Origin: Candidatus Gordonibacter avicola
GTDB lineage: Bacteria > Actinomycetota > Coriobacteriia > Coriobacteriales > Eggerthellaceae
Direction: 5' to 3'
Length of the DNA stretch: 64,000 nt
Assembly: GCA_019113915.1 (NCBI GenBank)
Contig: DXGM01000016.1
Coordinates: forward strand, 62,001-126,000
A model generated the notes under the pieces. It was not told the DNA's origin and did not search any database. It was given only the letters and a program-made list of their open reading frames with translations. Each line of letters starts with the position of its first letter. The first letter of the stretch is position 1. Shown one piece after another: positions 8,151 through 16,666 of the stretch. The position numbers were made by a program, and so were the translations under genes.

Positions 8151-8267
8151 ATGGAGCAACCACGAGCGCTCGACCTCGAAGCACGCAACCCTACCTTCAT
8201 CGAAAGCGCAGCCCACCACCAAGAATTCATGCGCGCCGTACGCGAATGCCTAAAATCATTCTTCTAA
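8151..8267 (+). CDS. Possible 38-residue peptide
   Basis: An ATG-started frame giving MEQPRALDLEARNPTF and ending RECLKSFF. There is no convincing ribosome-binding site. It may be a small gene or the tail of a decayed one belonging to the same remnant as the XRE gene. Confidence 0.25.
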   Translation: MEQPRALDLEARNPTFIESAAHHQEFMRAVRECLKSFF

Positions 8268-8329
8268 ACCGAAAAAGTACTAGCCTTTTCAGACGTTCTT
8301 TTCCTCAAATTACCTAGTTATGAAACACC

Positions 8330-8349
8330 GGCGGCCTGTGGGGGCCGCC
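8330..8349. terminator. Hairpin at the end of the NapH-like gene
   Basis: Stem GGCGGCC (8330-8336) / GGCCGCC (8343-8349) in the gap between the small plus-strand gene and the leftward respiratory operon; possible shared terminator, with only a weak T-rich stretch (GTGTTTCAT) on the minus strand. Confidence 0.5.
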
Positions 8350-8380
8350 AGTGGGGAGGGTTTGGATTTTGGGGTTGGGG

Positions 8381-9349
8381 TTAGGCTACTAGTTCGGGCT
8401 CCTCTTCGGGGGTGGGGTTGGGGGTGGAGGTTTGTTTGGGGTCGGTTAGTTTGAGGGAGATTGACTTGGTGGGGCAGTTTTCTACGCAGTCGAGGCAGAA
8501 TGTGCAGGACTCCAGGGTTGCTTTTGCAGGGTTTGCCACGTTAATGTCCTCGGGGCAGACGGTGGAACAGGTGTGACAGCCCTCGCGCGAGATGCACGTT
8601 GCGCAGTTCGCCTGCGGACGCACGCCGAAGCCCAGCTTAGCGCGCAGTTTACCCATGAGACCGAAGAAGAAACCGAGCGGGCACACGGCCGAACACCAAC
8701 GCTTGAACAGGAACAACTCCGCCAGCAACATGAGCGGGAAGATGATGAGTTCCCAACCGGGCTGCAGCAGCACAAACACACGGTTGAGCGCCCACAGCGT
8801 ACCGAACACCAAGCCAATGGGGCACAGCAGACAGAACACGGGGAACTTCACGGCGAACGACACCACCAAAAGCACGGCCAACACAATGCCTTGCGTTTTC
8901 AGGCTAACCGTTTCGCCCGCGCACGAGGCGCAACCGGCAGTTTTGGCCGGAGCGGCAACAGCAGCGGAACCACTCGCGTTGGCGTCCGCACTTCCCTCAG
9001 CAATCGCCGCTTTCGCCAGAGCATCTTCACCTTCCACATCCTTGCCACTGCGACCAAGAATGCCGCGGGGCGTGTGACCACCAAAGATGTTCTTCAACAG
9101 TTGCGAAGGGCACACCCATGAGCAGAAGGCGCGACCCAGCAGAAACACTACAACCAGCACCACCAGCACGCCGGGAAGCAGTTGCCATGGAATACTGCCC
9201 GACGCGGCTGCTATCTGGGTGAACCCGACGGGACAGAGCGCACACAACGTGCCGATGGCCGCGCCGCCGCCCAGATGCGCGCACACCACTGCCGCCACGA
9301 GCACGGCCGTGGCCACAAGAATGCGGATGGTCTTGTTACGCGTTTTCAT
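8381..9349 (-). CDS. NapH-like polytopic ferredoxin (quinol dehydrogenase type)
   Basis: A 322-residue membrane iron-sulfur protein. The start is at 9349: AAGGGGG lies 7 bases upstream and the preceding gene ends 14 bases inside it; a longer frame upstream has no hydrophobic leader. Four to five transmembrane helices carry the paired cysteine motifs CALCP (near residue 36), CSWVCP (near 75), CLLCP and CSAVCPLG, typical of NapH/CcoG-type proteins. Two [4Fe-4S] motifs follow (CATCISREGCHTCSTVCP, and CTFCLDCVENCP). The C-terminus is a Pro/Thr-rich tail. A cysteine-containing insert (CASCAG) lies between helices. Family members take electrons from menaquinol and pass them to periplasmic reductases. 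It is the last gene of the leftward molybdoenzyme operon. Confidence 0.85.
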   Translation of the reverse strand: MKTRNKTIRILVATAVLVAAVVCAHLGGGAAIGTLCALCPVGFTQIAAASGSIPWQLLPGVLVVLVVVFLLGRAFCSWVCPSQLLKNIFGGHTPRGILGRSGKDVEGEDALAKAAIAEGSADANASGSAAVAAPAKTAGCASCAGETVSLKTQGIVLAVLLVVSFAVKFPVFCLLCPIGLVFGTLWALNRVFVLLQPGWELIIFPLMLLAELFLFKRWCSAVCPLGFFFGLMGKLRAKLGFGVRPQANCATCISREGCHTCSTVCPEDINVANPAKATLESCTFCLDCVENCPTKSISLKLTDPKQTSTPNPTPEEEPELVA

Positions 9350-10100
9350 GCAACGCCCCCTTGCCCTCGGCCGAGCGCGTGTTGTCAGGCCCGTCCGGAT
9401 GAATACCCTTGCTGTGCGGCGCGACTGGTTGCGCGGCGGGCGCAGTGCGCCCGGCTTCAAGTTCGGCACTCATCACCGCACCTAGCAGCTGCGCAGCCTC
9501 GCTCGCACGCGACACCACCACGATGCCCTTCTCGGCCACGCTGGCGTCATAGGCGCGCAGCGACGCCGAGGGGCACACCTGCTCGCACTTGCCACAGCCG
9601 TCGCAGAAATCCGGGTGCACCACGGGGCGATCATGATCATCCAACGTGATAGCTCCTTCAACAGGGCATTCATCCTTGCACACCGTGCAGCCAGCCCAAT
9701 CCCAGGCCACGCACGCATCCTTCACTACTACGGCAACGCCCAAGTCGCGCTCGGCTTCGCCGCCGTAAGATAGCGCGCCCGTGGGACACGCATCCACACA
9801 CTTCATGCAGAAGTCGCAAAAACCATTTGCGAACGCGAGCGTCGGCGTGCCGTAGGCCACAATGCTTTCGGACAGGGGCGCCGGCGTGATGATGCCATAG
9901 GGACACGCTTGCAGGCAGCGGTCACAGCGGTTGCACGCTGCCACCAGCTTGACGTTCGACGTCGTTCCCGGCGGGCGCACAAACGCCTGATCAGCCTGTC
10001 CCGTCACCGCACCAAACCCGCCGACGCCCACCAGCGCTGCGCCCACGGCCCCCGCAGCCAGAAACCCTCGCCGCGTGATCTCTTCCGCCACCTCTATCAT
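9336..10100 (-). CDS. NapG-like exported ferredoxin with four [4Fe-4S] clusters
   Basis: A 254-residue protein with a twin-arginine signal (ITRRGFLAAGAVGAALVG) and four cysteine clusters: CNRCDRCLQACP, CDFCMKCVDACP, CTVCKDECP and CDGCGKCEQVCP. This is the MauM/NapG pattern, a periplasmic partner of NapH-like membrane proteins in electron transfer from menaquinol. The last 60 residues (Ala/Pro-rich, ending KGALHENA) are an unusual extension beyond the fourth cluster. The gene overlaps the NapH-like gene by 14 bases. The start at 10100 is preceded only by GAGGGG at short spacing, so GTG 10091 is possible. Confidence 0.85.
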   Translation of the reverse strand: MIEVAEEITRRGFLAAGAVGAALVGVGGFGAVTGQADQAFVRPPGTTSNVKLVAACNRCDRCLQACPYGIITPAPLSESIVAYGTPTLAFANGFCDFCMKCVDACPTGALSYGGEAERDLGVAVVVKDACVAWDWAGCTVCKDECPVEGAITLDDHDRPVVHPDFCDGCGKCEQVCPSASLRAYDASVAEKGIVVVSRASEAAQLLGAVMSAELEAGRTAPAAQPVAPHSKGIHPDGPDNTRSAEGKGALHENA

Positions 10101-10139
10101 CCCCTCATAATTACGTTCGCGAACGTTCCGCGAAACGTC

Positions 10140-10817
10140 CTATTCCACAACCTCGGCCACGGCCTCGGCATCGGCCTGCAGGTAGGCCTCGGTAAAGTTG
10201 GCCAGGTGCTCGTAGAACCCACCCTCGGCAGCCGCGCGCATGTCCTTCGCGAACAGCGGCACCCAGTTCAACAGGTGCTCGCGCACAAACGACAGTTGAT
10301 CGCGCAGCGACGCCTCAGCCGCGTTCTCATCGCCGGCACGCAGCGCCTCCACGGCGCGCTCGCACAGCTTCGCCAAAAACGCCAGCTCAACGGCCAGATG
10401 ATCTTCCGGCTCCTTGAAGTCAGGGTTTTTCGCGAACTGAGCCTCTCGGTACAAGCCCAGGACCTGGCTATAGGCGTCCTGCATCATGAGGCCGCCCTCA
10501 CTCGTGTACACCGACTCATACGGAAACGCCTTCTGCGCCGAACGCGGTCCCATACCGAAGAACACGCGGTTGAACACCACCGCCAACTGCTCCAACTTCG
10601 CTTCATCGCAGTCCGCGAGGTCAGCCTTCAAGGCCGTGAACCCCTGAACAAGCGCTTTGTCGTCAGACTGAAGCTCCGCACGCGACACCAGGTCGGCCGC
10701 AAAGTTCGCGTCAATCTCAGTCTCGAAGCAGCGCGACAGCAGCAGGTAAACGCGCTCGCGATTCTCGCAAAACTCAATCAGGTTCTCCGCCAACTCGGCA
10801 GGCATCGTCTCAGTCAT
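10140..10817 (-). CDS. TorD-family chaperone for the molybdoenzyme
   Basis: A 225-residue, all-helical, acidic protein with the TorD/DmsD features: ENRERVYLLLSRCF near the N-terminus, FNRVFFGMGPRSAQKAFPYESVY in the centre, and EPEDHLAVELAFLAKL with the conserved acidic-histidine pattern. Such proteins bind the Tat signal of their partner reductase and hold it for cofactor loading before export. AAGGAGTAC precedes the ATG. It lies between the anchor gene and the NapG-like gene and is separated from the anchor gene by a 305-bp gap full of hairpins, which may set its expression level apart from the structural subunits. Confidence 0.88.
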   Translation of the reverse strand: MTETMPAELAENLIEFCENRERVYLLLSRCFETEIDANFAADLVSRAELQSDDKALVQGFTALKADLADCDEAKLEQLAVVFNRVFFGMGPRSAQKAFPYESVYTSEGGLMMQDAYSQVLGLYREAQFAKNPDFKEPEDHLAVELAFLAKLCERAVEALRAGDENAAEASLRDQLSFVREHLLNWVPLFAKDMRAAAEGGFYEHLANFTEAYLQADAEAVAEVVE

Positions 10818-10879
10818 TCATGTACTCCTTCGCATCATCCGCCACAACTCAAGCTGCGCGGCATTCGTCATCGGCCGTC

Positions 10880-11113
10880 CCCCGTAGCGGAACGCAATCG
10901 GGAGGGAGAACTGCGTTCCGCCACGGGGCGCGCCCGACGTACTTTTTACACATTGTATTTAACTAAGGAACCGAAGAAGCGGGGTGCGCCGCGAGATTCC
11001 GCAGGAGCCGAACAGCCCAGTGGGCTGTTCGTGCGACCTCAGGACTGCCCGAGCGCCGTGCCCCGCTTCTCCGGTTCCGGGCAGGTTGACCGCACGCTGC
11101 AATCAACCTGCCC
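10880..11113. repeat. Three-part palindromic block between anchor and TorD genes
   Basis: Reading leftward after the anchor gene: (1) perfect 11-bp stem GGGCAGGTTGA (11079-11089) / TCAACCTGCCC (11103-11113); (2) an 18-bp stem with one mismatch, 10967-10984 paired with 11061-11078, enclosing 76 bases that hold a further hairpin (11009-11031, CGAACAGCCC/GGGCTGTTCG); (3) a 17-position stem with one mismatch, 10880-10896 paired with 10912-10928. The gap has no gene. On the minus strand the second stem is followed by TTAGTTAAATAC, so it could act as a terminator or RNA-processing site within the operon. Confidence 0.75.
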
Positions 11114-11122
11114 GTACACAGC

Positions 11123-11989
11123 CTACCGGTAAATAAACTGCTCGACGCTTGTGCCCACGCCGTACATGATGATGCGCAGAACCACCGCACCCACCACAGA
11201 GCACGCGCACGCCGCGAACAAATAACCAGCCAGGTTCTTCGGTGCCGAAAGCTCGGTGCTCTTCCCCACCGACTTCATCGCCACCAGCGTCAGCGCAACC
11301 GGCAGGGCCAGGCCTACCACAACCACGCCCAGCCAGAATGCCAGCGCCAAGTCGCCCGAGATCAAACGCCCGATGGAGCGCGATTCTGCCTGGTACGGAG
11401 CCATCGCAATCCACGCGACGTAGGCCAGCGACAGCACCACCATGGCAACAACGCCCACCAGCGCCAGCTTCACCGCGAACGCGGCTTCGTCGGCCTTGCC
11501 GCGCAGCACCACGAGGGCCGCCATCAGCGTCATGCCAATGCCCAGACCACTGCCCAAGAACATGAGCGGCAACGTGAAGCTATCCCATGCGGGACGGGCA
11601 GCAATCAGGTACGATGCGCCAGCCACCACGGGAAGCACCAGGCCCAACACGGCACCGATGATGCCAAACACCTTGGAAGCGCCCGGGTAGTCCTTCTTCG
11701 CCAACACGAGGTACACCAAAGACACAATGCCCATGATGGCCACGGTGAACAGCTCTTTCGACAGGCCAGAGCCCAGGTTACCCAGCAGGTGCGTCGCGCG
11801 CTCCGGGTGCCCCATGTGTAGCACCGACACGCAACCGCCCACAGCCAAGCATACAAACGCAATCAGAGCGCCCAGGAATCGTACGTCCTTGAACTTGCCC
11901 TTGATCTCGCCCACGCCCAGGAACACAAAGCATCCCGAGGTCACACCCAACAGCACACTAAAGATAAGAAGGGGCCACTGAATATCCAT
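11123..11989 (-). CDS. DmsC/NrfD-type membrane anchor subunit
   Basis: A 288-residue protein of eight predicted transmembrane helices, beginning WPLLIFSVLLGVTSGCFVF and containing the DmsC-like segment VSVLHMGHPERATHLLGN. Anchors of this family oxidise menaquinol and feed electrons to the iron-sulfur subunit. The gene starts 2 bases after the ferredoxin gene ends, with AAGGGG upstream. It is followed by the palindromic gap 10818-11122. The operon therefore carries two possible quinol-oxidising modules: this anchor and the NapG/NapH-like pair. Confidence 0.88.
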   Translation of the reverse strand: MDIQWPLLIFSVLLGVTSGCFVFLGVGEIKGKFKDVRFLGALIAFVCLAVGGCVSVLHMGHPERATHLLGNLGSGLSKELFTVAIMGIVSLVYLVLAKKDYPGASKVFGIIGAVLGLVLPVVAGASYLIAARPAWDSFTLPLMFLGSGLGIGMTLMAALVVLRGKADEAAFAVKLALVGVVAMVVLSLAYVAWIAMAPYQAESRSIGRLISGDLALAFWLGVVVVGLALPVALTLVAMKSVGKSTELSAPKNLAGYLFAACACSVVGAVVLRIIMYGVGTSVEQFIYR

Positions 11990-11991
11990 GC

Positions 11992-12564
11992 TTACTCATC
12001 CCCTTTCCAGGTGCACTTGTCCAAGCCGTAGGTCACGCCGGGATGGTTCCCCACGTCCTTCAGCTTGTAGGTCTTCTTCTTGGCAATCATCTTCGACACG
12101 TCGGACTCGGGGTCGTCCATATCGCCGAACAGGCGGGCCTGACCGGGGCAGTGTTTCACACACGCCGGCTTGTCGCCCTTGTCGATGAGGTGCGCGCACA
12201 TCGTGCACTTCTCGATGACGCCCTTGTCCTTGGCCTCGTCGTACGTACGCACGCCGTACGGGCAGGCCATGACGCAGTACTGGCAGCCGATGCACTTGGA
12301 GTGGTCAACCAGCACCACGCCGTCGTCGCGCTTGTAGGACGCGCCGGTGGGGCACACGCTTACGCACTCGGGGTTGTCGCAGTGCTGGCACGCCACGGGC
12401 AGGTAGTACATCTCCAGGTCAGGGTACGTGCCGGACGGGCCCACGGTCAGCACCTTGTTGTAGTAGGTGCCCAGGCCAACGTTGTTCTCCTGCTTGCATA
12501 CCACGGCGCAGGAGTGGCAGCCGATGCAGCTATCCAGATCGATTGCAATAATGTTGCGCGTCAT
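11992..12564 (-). CDS. Four-cluster ferredoxin subunit (DmsB type)
   Basis: A 190-residue electron-transfer subunit with four [4Fe-4S] motifs: CIGCHSCAVVCKQEN, CQHCDNPECVSVCP, CIGCQYCVMACPYG and CTMCAHLIDKG...CVKHCP. This is the DmsB/NrfC/PsrB pattern. I set the start at ATG 12564, just after the molybdoenzyme stop (TAGCATG) with GGGAGG 10 bases upstream; a GTG four codons earlier sits too close to the Shine-Dalgarno sequence. It lacks a signal peptide and would be co-exported with the catalytic subunit by the Tat system. Confidence 0.92.
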   Translation of the reverse strand: MTRNIIAIDLDSCIGCHSCAVVCKQENNVGLGTYYNKVLTVGPSGTYPDLEMYYLPVACQHCDNPECVSVCPTGASYKRDDGVVLVDHSKCIGCQYCVMACPYGVRTYDEAKDKGVIEKCTMCAHLIDKGDKPACVKHCPGQARLFGDMDDPESDVSKMIAKKKTYKLKDVGNHPGVTYGLDKCTWKGDE

Positions 12565-12565
12565 G

Positions 12566-15475
12566 CTACGCCACACCTCCCTTCACGGTCACTTGCGTGA
12601 CGCCGTTCTGCTGATCGTCCGCAGCAATCGCGTCGGCGCTCATTGGCAAGAAAATCTTCAAGTCCTCTTCGTTCATGCAAATGTTGTCGGGCGCACCCTC
12701 TTCGGCCTTGTAGATCTTGCACAGGCCGCCGAAGTTGTCGGTGCCCACAGCGGGGTCGTAGGGACCGTTGTTCTCGAACAGAATGTTGCAGTTCGAGTCC
12801 AGCGCGCCGTGCAAGTCGTCGGTGGCCTCGCGCTCGGGGAACCACCAGTCGTGCTCGACGTGAATCATGCCGGGTTTGATGGCCTCAGTCAGGTTCGCGC
12901 GCTGGCGAATCTTGTCGACGTAGGTCTGAATCCACACCCAATCGTCCTGCTCAATGCCGTGTTCGGCGGCGGTGGCGGGGTTGATGTCCACCGTCGGGAA
13001 CATGTGCACCTCGCGCATCCACGGCGAGTTGCGGTACTCGGTGTGGAAGAACGCGTGGCTGCGGCCGCCCGTGATCAGCGTGTAGGGATAGTCTTCCAGC
13101 AGGTCGGGGCGCGACAGCTTCGTGATAGGCGGCTCGATGTACATGGGCAGCGGGCCGTTGCCGTACAGCAGCAGGTCCTCCGACCACATTTCCATCTTGC
13201 CGTTGTCAGACTGCGGGTGACCAGGGATAACCTTGCCGTCCGGCGTCTTGGTGCCGGGGAAGCGGTACACGCTGCCCATCTTGTTGCCGCGATACATGGT
13301 GTTGAAGCCGGGGCGGAAGTCGCTCGTCTTGCGCATGAAGCCCGTCTCGTACTTCGGTGCCTGCTTCACGGTGGCCATTTCCACGCCGGTCACACTGATG
13401 CGCTCGCGGAAGTCCTCGAAGCTCGCGCACGACAGCTGCGGCGGCAGAGTCTCGGGGCCCTTCACCATGTAATCGAAGAACTCGTACTTGTCCTTCCAGT
13501 ACATATCCACGTCCATGTACTTCGCGAATTCGAAGCAAATGTCCATGTCATCCTTGCACTCGCCCAGCGGCTCGTGGAACGGCTGACGAATGAGGTAGGT
13601 GTGGCTGGTCGGGTAGCCGTGGCCGGAGTGCGCCCACTCCACGCGGTCAACCTCGTTGGGGTGCGCGGCCGGCAAAATGATGTCGGCGAGCTCGCCCGAG
13701 GGGGTCATGTAAATGTCCACGTTCACGAAGAAGTCCAGGTTCTTGAAGCCCTCGATGATTTCCTTGCCACCCTCAATGGACAGGATGGGTTCGGAGGTCT
13801 GCTGCCAGTAGCCGTGAATCTGGAAGGGGTCGCCCTGCGCCATAGCCTTCGTGGTTGCCGCGCCGAAGCCGCCCTGCTGGCCGTAGATGACCTGGCCGCC
13901 GGAGTTCTGCGTGGTTTCCTTCAACTCGCCGGTGGCATCGTCGGCCACAAGAATCTGCTGGTAGCCGGTGTTCTGGCACACGGACAGCTTCTTGATGTTC
14001 ATGGCCGTTTCCTTGCGGCGCTTGCCCATGCGGCCTTCCTTGTTCGGCACGACGTCGAACATGAAGGAGTCGTAGCCGGTGGCGGGCTCGCGGCCGATGT
14101 TCTGGCCGCCCTTCGAGTCGAAGTTGCCGGCCAGCGCCATCATGATGGTGAACGCCTGCGAGATGCCGGAAGTGTTGATGGAGAATTCCACCTTCTGGCC
14201 GCGCGTGAAGCACGCGTGCGGGCTGGCGTCGATGTAGGCGGTGATGGCCTCGCGGATTTTACCTTCGTCCAGTTCGCAGAATTCGGCGGCACGCTCGATG
14301 GTCCACGGGGTGACGTGCTCCACCAGAATGTCCCAGCTCGTGCGGTACTTCTTGCCGTTGATTTCACGCGTGCCGGACAGCGCGGGCTTTGCGTCTTCCA
14401 CAATGTTGCCGGCTTCGTCCAGCCACTTGAAGGCCTTCGGACCGCCCACGCCCTTCGCGTTCTGCCAGTCGCCCGACCAGAAAATCAGCTGGTCATGCGC
14501 TTCATCCCACGCGGGGTACAGCTCTTCGTTGCCGCCTTCTTTAATCATGGATTCGCGCAGCTGGTAACCCGTGCCCTCTTCGTCGATGAAGAACGGGGCG
14601 TTGGTGTAGAAACGCGCGAAGTCCGTGGCGCACTTGTCCGAGTGGATGATCTCGTTGATGAACGCCAGCACCAGCGCCATGTCCGAACCCGGACGGATGG
14701 GCAGCCAGATGTCGGCCTTGCTGGCCGTGCAGGTGTAGCGCGGATCGACGCAGATCACCTTCGCGCCACGCTCCTGCGCGCGCTTCACAGTGAGCCAGTC
14801 GTAGTAGCCGCGGCTGCGCTCCTGACGGCACCAAATAAGGATGCAGTCCGTGTTATTGCCGTCCCAGCCGGTGTACTGCGTTTCATCGCCGTACAGGCGC
14901 TGGCTGGTGAAGTACGAGCCTACCCAGCACAGGTTGCCCACGCCGAACGTGGCCGTGGAGCCCAGCTCAAGCCACAGTTTGTTGATGGCCTGGAACTGCA
15001 GCATGTCGCGGCCGGTGCCGTACTGGTGGGCAATGGTGTGCCACCCGTACTTCTCGCCGATTTCGGTGAAGCGGTCGCGCGCCTCTTCGTAGGCTTCTTC
15101 CCAGGTGATGCGCTTCCACTGGCCGGAGCCCTTCTCGCCCACGCGCTTTTGCGGGTAGCGCACGCGCAGCGGGTTGTACAGCTCCTGCGGAATGGCGAAG
15201 CAGCGCCCGCACAGGGTACCTTCGCTGAACAGGTCGGGGTTGCCCTCGATCTTCATCAGGCGTCCGTCCTTGACGTGCCCGAACAGCGCGCAGCGGCCAT
15301 AGCACTGGCGGCATGCGCTCGGGATGATTTTCACGTCGTCGGACGAGGTCGCCTTCGCGCCGTTTGCTGCGTCGTCCGCGAAAGCCGTGGCGGCCTGCGA
15401 ACCCAGCAGCAGCGACGAGGCGGTCGCGACGGCCGAAGCCTTCACGAAGCCTCGGCGGCTCATCTTAAGTGACAT
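12566..15475 (-). CDS. Tat-exported molybdopterin oxidoreductase, DMSO reductase family
   Basis: A 969-residue catalytic subunit. The start at 15475 has AGGAGGAGAG directly upstream; longer frames lack a leader. It has a Tat signal (MSRRGFVKASA, Arg7-Arg8), and an N-terminal [4Fe-4S] site with Cys55, Cys58, Cys62 and Cys89 (CRQC..C, later CGRC). Typical bis-MGD segments follow: KRITWEEAYEEARDRF, ICVDPRYTCTASKAD, WLPIRPGSDMALVLAF, PSGELADIILPAAHPNEVDR and YTLITGGRSHAFFHTEYR. A candidate molybdenum ligand is Cys183 in GVGNLCWVGS, but Ser187 cannot be excluded. Substrate is unknown. It heads an operon with ferredoxin, anchor, TorD and NapG/NapH-like genes, and is divergent from a MarR regulator. 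Confidence 0.93.
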   Translation of the reverse strand: MSLKMSRRGFVKASAVATASSLLLGSQAATAFADDAANGAKATSSDDVKIIPSACRQCYGRCALFGHVKDGRLMKIEGNPDLFSEGTLCGRCFAIPQELYNPLRVRYPQKRVGEKGSGQWKRITWEEAYEEARDRFTEIGEKYGWHTIAHQYGTGRDMLQFQAINKLWLELGSTATFGVGNLCWVGSYFTSQRLYGDETQYTGWDGNNTDCILIWCRQERSRGYYDWLTVKRAQERGAKVICVDPRYTCTASKADIWLPIRPGSDMALVLAFINEIIHSDKCATDFARFYTNAPFFIDEEGTGYQLRESMIKEGGNEELYPAWDEAHDQLIFWSGDWQNAKGVGGPKAFKWLDEAGNIVEDAKPALSGTREINGKKYRTSWDILVEHVTPWTIERAAEFCELDEGKIREAITAYIDASPHACFTRGQKVEFSINTSGISQAFTIMMALAGNFDSKGGQNIGREPATGYDSFMFDVVPNKEGRMGKRRKETAMNIKKLSVCQNTGYQQILVADDATGELKETTQNSGGQVIYGQQGGFGAATTKAMAQGDPFQIHGYWQQTSEPILSIEGGKEIIEGFKNLDFFVNVDIYMTPSGELADIILPAAHPNEVDRVEWAHSGHGYPTSHTYLIRQPFHEPLGECKDDMDICFEFAKYMDVDMYWKDKYEFFDYMVKGPETLPPQLSCASFEDFRERISVTGVEMATVKQAPKYETGFMRKTSDFRPGFNTMYRGNKMGSVYRFPGTKTPDGKVIPGHPQSDNGKMEMWSEDLLLYGNGPLPMYIEPPITKLSRPDLLEDYPYTLITGGRSHAFFHTEYRNSPWMREVHMFPTVDINPATAAEHGIEQDDWVWIQTYVDKIRQRANLTEAIKPGMIHVEHDWWFPEREATDDLHGALDSNCNILFENNGPYDPAVGTDNFGGLCKIYKAEEGAPDNICMNEEDLKIFLPMSADAIAADDQQNGVTQVTVKGGVA

Positions 15476-16171
15476 CTCTCCTCCTCCTTTTGCCTCTTGT
15501 TGACAAGTGTTGCCTGGGGAGAAGGGGAAGGCGCGCGAGCGATGCGCAGGTGGGGAATGCAGGCGGGCCGCGACGTTGGTGCGGCGCATTGTCGGGGTTC
15601 GCGGGCGCAATGTGCGTGCGATCCCTTTGCCAGCTGGCGGCGTGCGTGTGGCGCTTGGGATGCGCATTCTGCGTACCTACCCCGTGCGTCGCCGCACCTT
15701 GTAACTCCCCCGGTTGCGCGCCCCTCGCGCGCTTCCCTCTCCTCCTTGCAGCAATTTACTTGCATAGCTAATTATATTGTGCACAACTATTAGTGCAACA
15801 ACTTTTGATTATCTAATGAAAAAATAGTGTTGAAATGGGGAGATAGTGCACTTGGTACTGCTTACGCGCACATTCGCGGGCGCTTCGCCTTCCCGCAGCA
15901 CTTCATCTCAAACCACTTCCTCATCTCGGGAAACAACGGCGCACCTCCCTTGCTCTTTCGCCCGAACGCCCTACCCTGGCAGCGAAGACGGAGATTCAAC
16001 CGAACAGCAACCGGCTTCTTGACGCGGCCGCGCGGCATGTGGTTTCGTGTATCGCGAGAGAACGAGACCGCTGTCTGCGCGCGATAGCCCCGCGCCTCAT
16101 CGCTCGATATCGACAGACACCATGCGCGGCGACGCTTCGCGCCGCCCACCGCACTGCAGAAGGGATCCGCT
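15476..16171. promoter_or_regulatory. Divergent control region between molybdoenzyme operon and MarR gene
   Basis: About 696 bases. The molybdoenzyme promoter is at 15771-15798 (separate entry), giving a leader of nearly 290 bases that is GC-rich and without a recognised riboswitch. AT-rich sequence 15760-15840 is the only low-GC stretch. The part 15840-16171 leading to the MarR gene contains no clear promoter hexamers and no gene I can support. Confidence 0.5.
15771..15798 (-). promoter_or_regulatory. Promoter of the molybdoenzyme operon with a palindrome in the spacer
   Basis: On the minus strand TTGCAC (15798-15793), 16-base spacer, TATAAT (15776-15771). The spacer holds a perfect palindrome TTGTGCACAA (15777-15786) abutting the -10. 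A wider imperfect repeat, TTGCA-TAGC-TAAT against ATTAGTGCAA, flanks it. A repressor bound here would cover the -10/-35 gap; the adjacent divergent MarR protein is the obvious candidate. Confidence 0.75.
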
Positions 16172-16612
16172 GTGGAAAGCAAGCACAACCGCCTGATAGG
16201 CTTCCTCGTGTACGACGCGCAGCGGTGTATCACCCGGTCGTTGGAGGCCACCCTCAAGCCCTACGACCTCACCCCTGGTCAATGGAACCTTATTAACCAG
16301 TTGGATCAAGCTGGCGAACTGTCACAGAAGGAACTGGCCGACCGCACGCGCAAGGAGCAAGCCACTATCACGCGCTACCTGGACACGCTGGAGCGCAAAG
16401 GCCTCGTGGTGCGCAACAAGCATCAAAGCGACCGCCGCGCCCACGTGGTCAGCATTACCGACAAGGCGCGCGAACTTATTCGCGTGGTGCTGCCGCTCAC
16501 TGCCGACACAGCAAATCGCCTGGTAGAAGGCATCGATCAGAAGGACATCGACACTTTCGTCACCGTTCTTGCCGCCCTCAAAAAGAACGCCGACAACATC
16601 ACAGGAAGCTAA
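16172..16612 (+). CDS. MarR-family transcriptional regulator
   Basis: A 146-residue winged-helix protein starting at GTG 16172 behind AGAAGGGA. Features: LTPGQWNLINQLDQAGELSQKELADRTRKEQATITRYLDTLE (HTH, about 35-75; recognition helix around 60-70) and the wing KHQSDRRAHVVSIT with the conserved DRR. Dimerising helices lie at both ends. It is transcribed away from the molybdoenzyme operon and probably represses it through the TTGTGCACAA palindrome in the operon promoter, released by a small aromatic or other ligand that may be the reductase substrate. This role is inferred from position. Confidence 0.9.
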   Translation: MESKHNRLIGFLVYDAQRCITRSLEATLKPYDLTPGQWNLINQLDQAGELSQKELADRTRKEQATITRYLDTLERKGLVVRNKHQSDRRAHVVSITDKARELIRVVLPLTADTANRLVEGIDQKDIDTFVTVLAALKKNADNITGS

Positions 16613-16666
16613 CGCCCGACGCGGCGGATTCTCTTTTGGCGCGACGGGGCCACAACCCCGCTTCAC

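Noticed and set aside
12467..15472. A 1001-codon open frame on the plus strand opposite the molybdoenzyme gene
   Set aside because: It is a mirror of the real gene in GC-rich codons (Val/Ala/Arg/His-rich, no domain pattern, no ribosome-binding site). The opposite strand has a full enzyme with signal and cofactor motifs.
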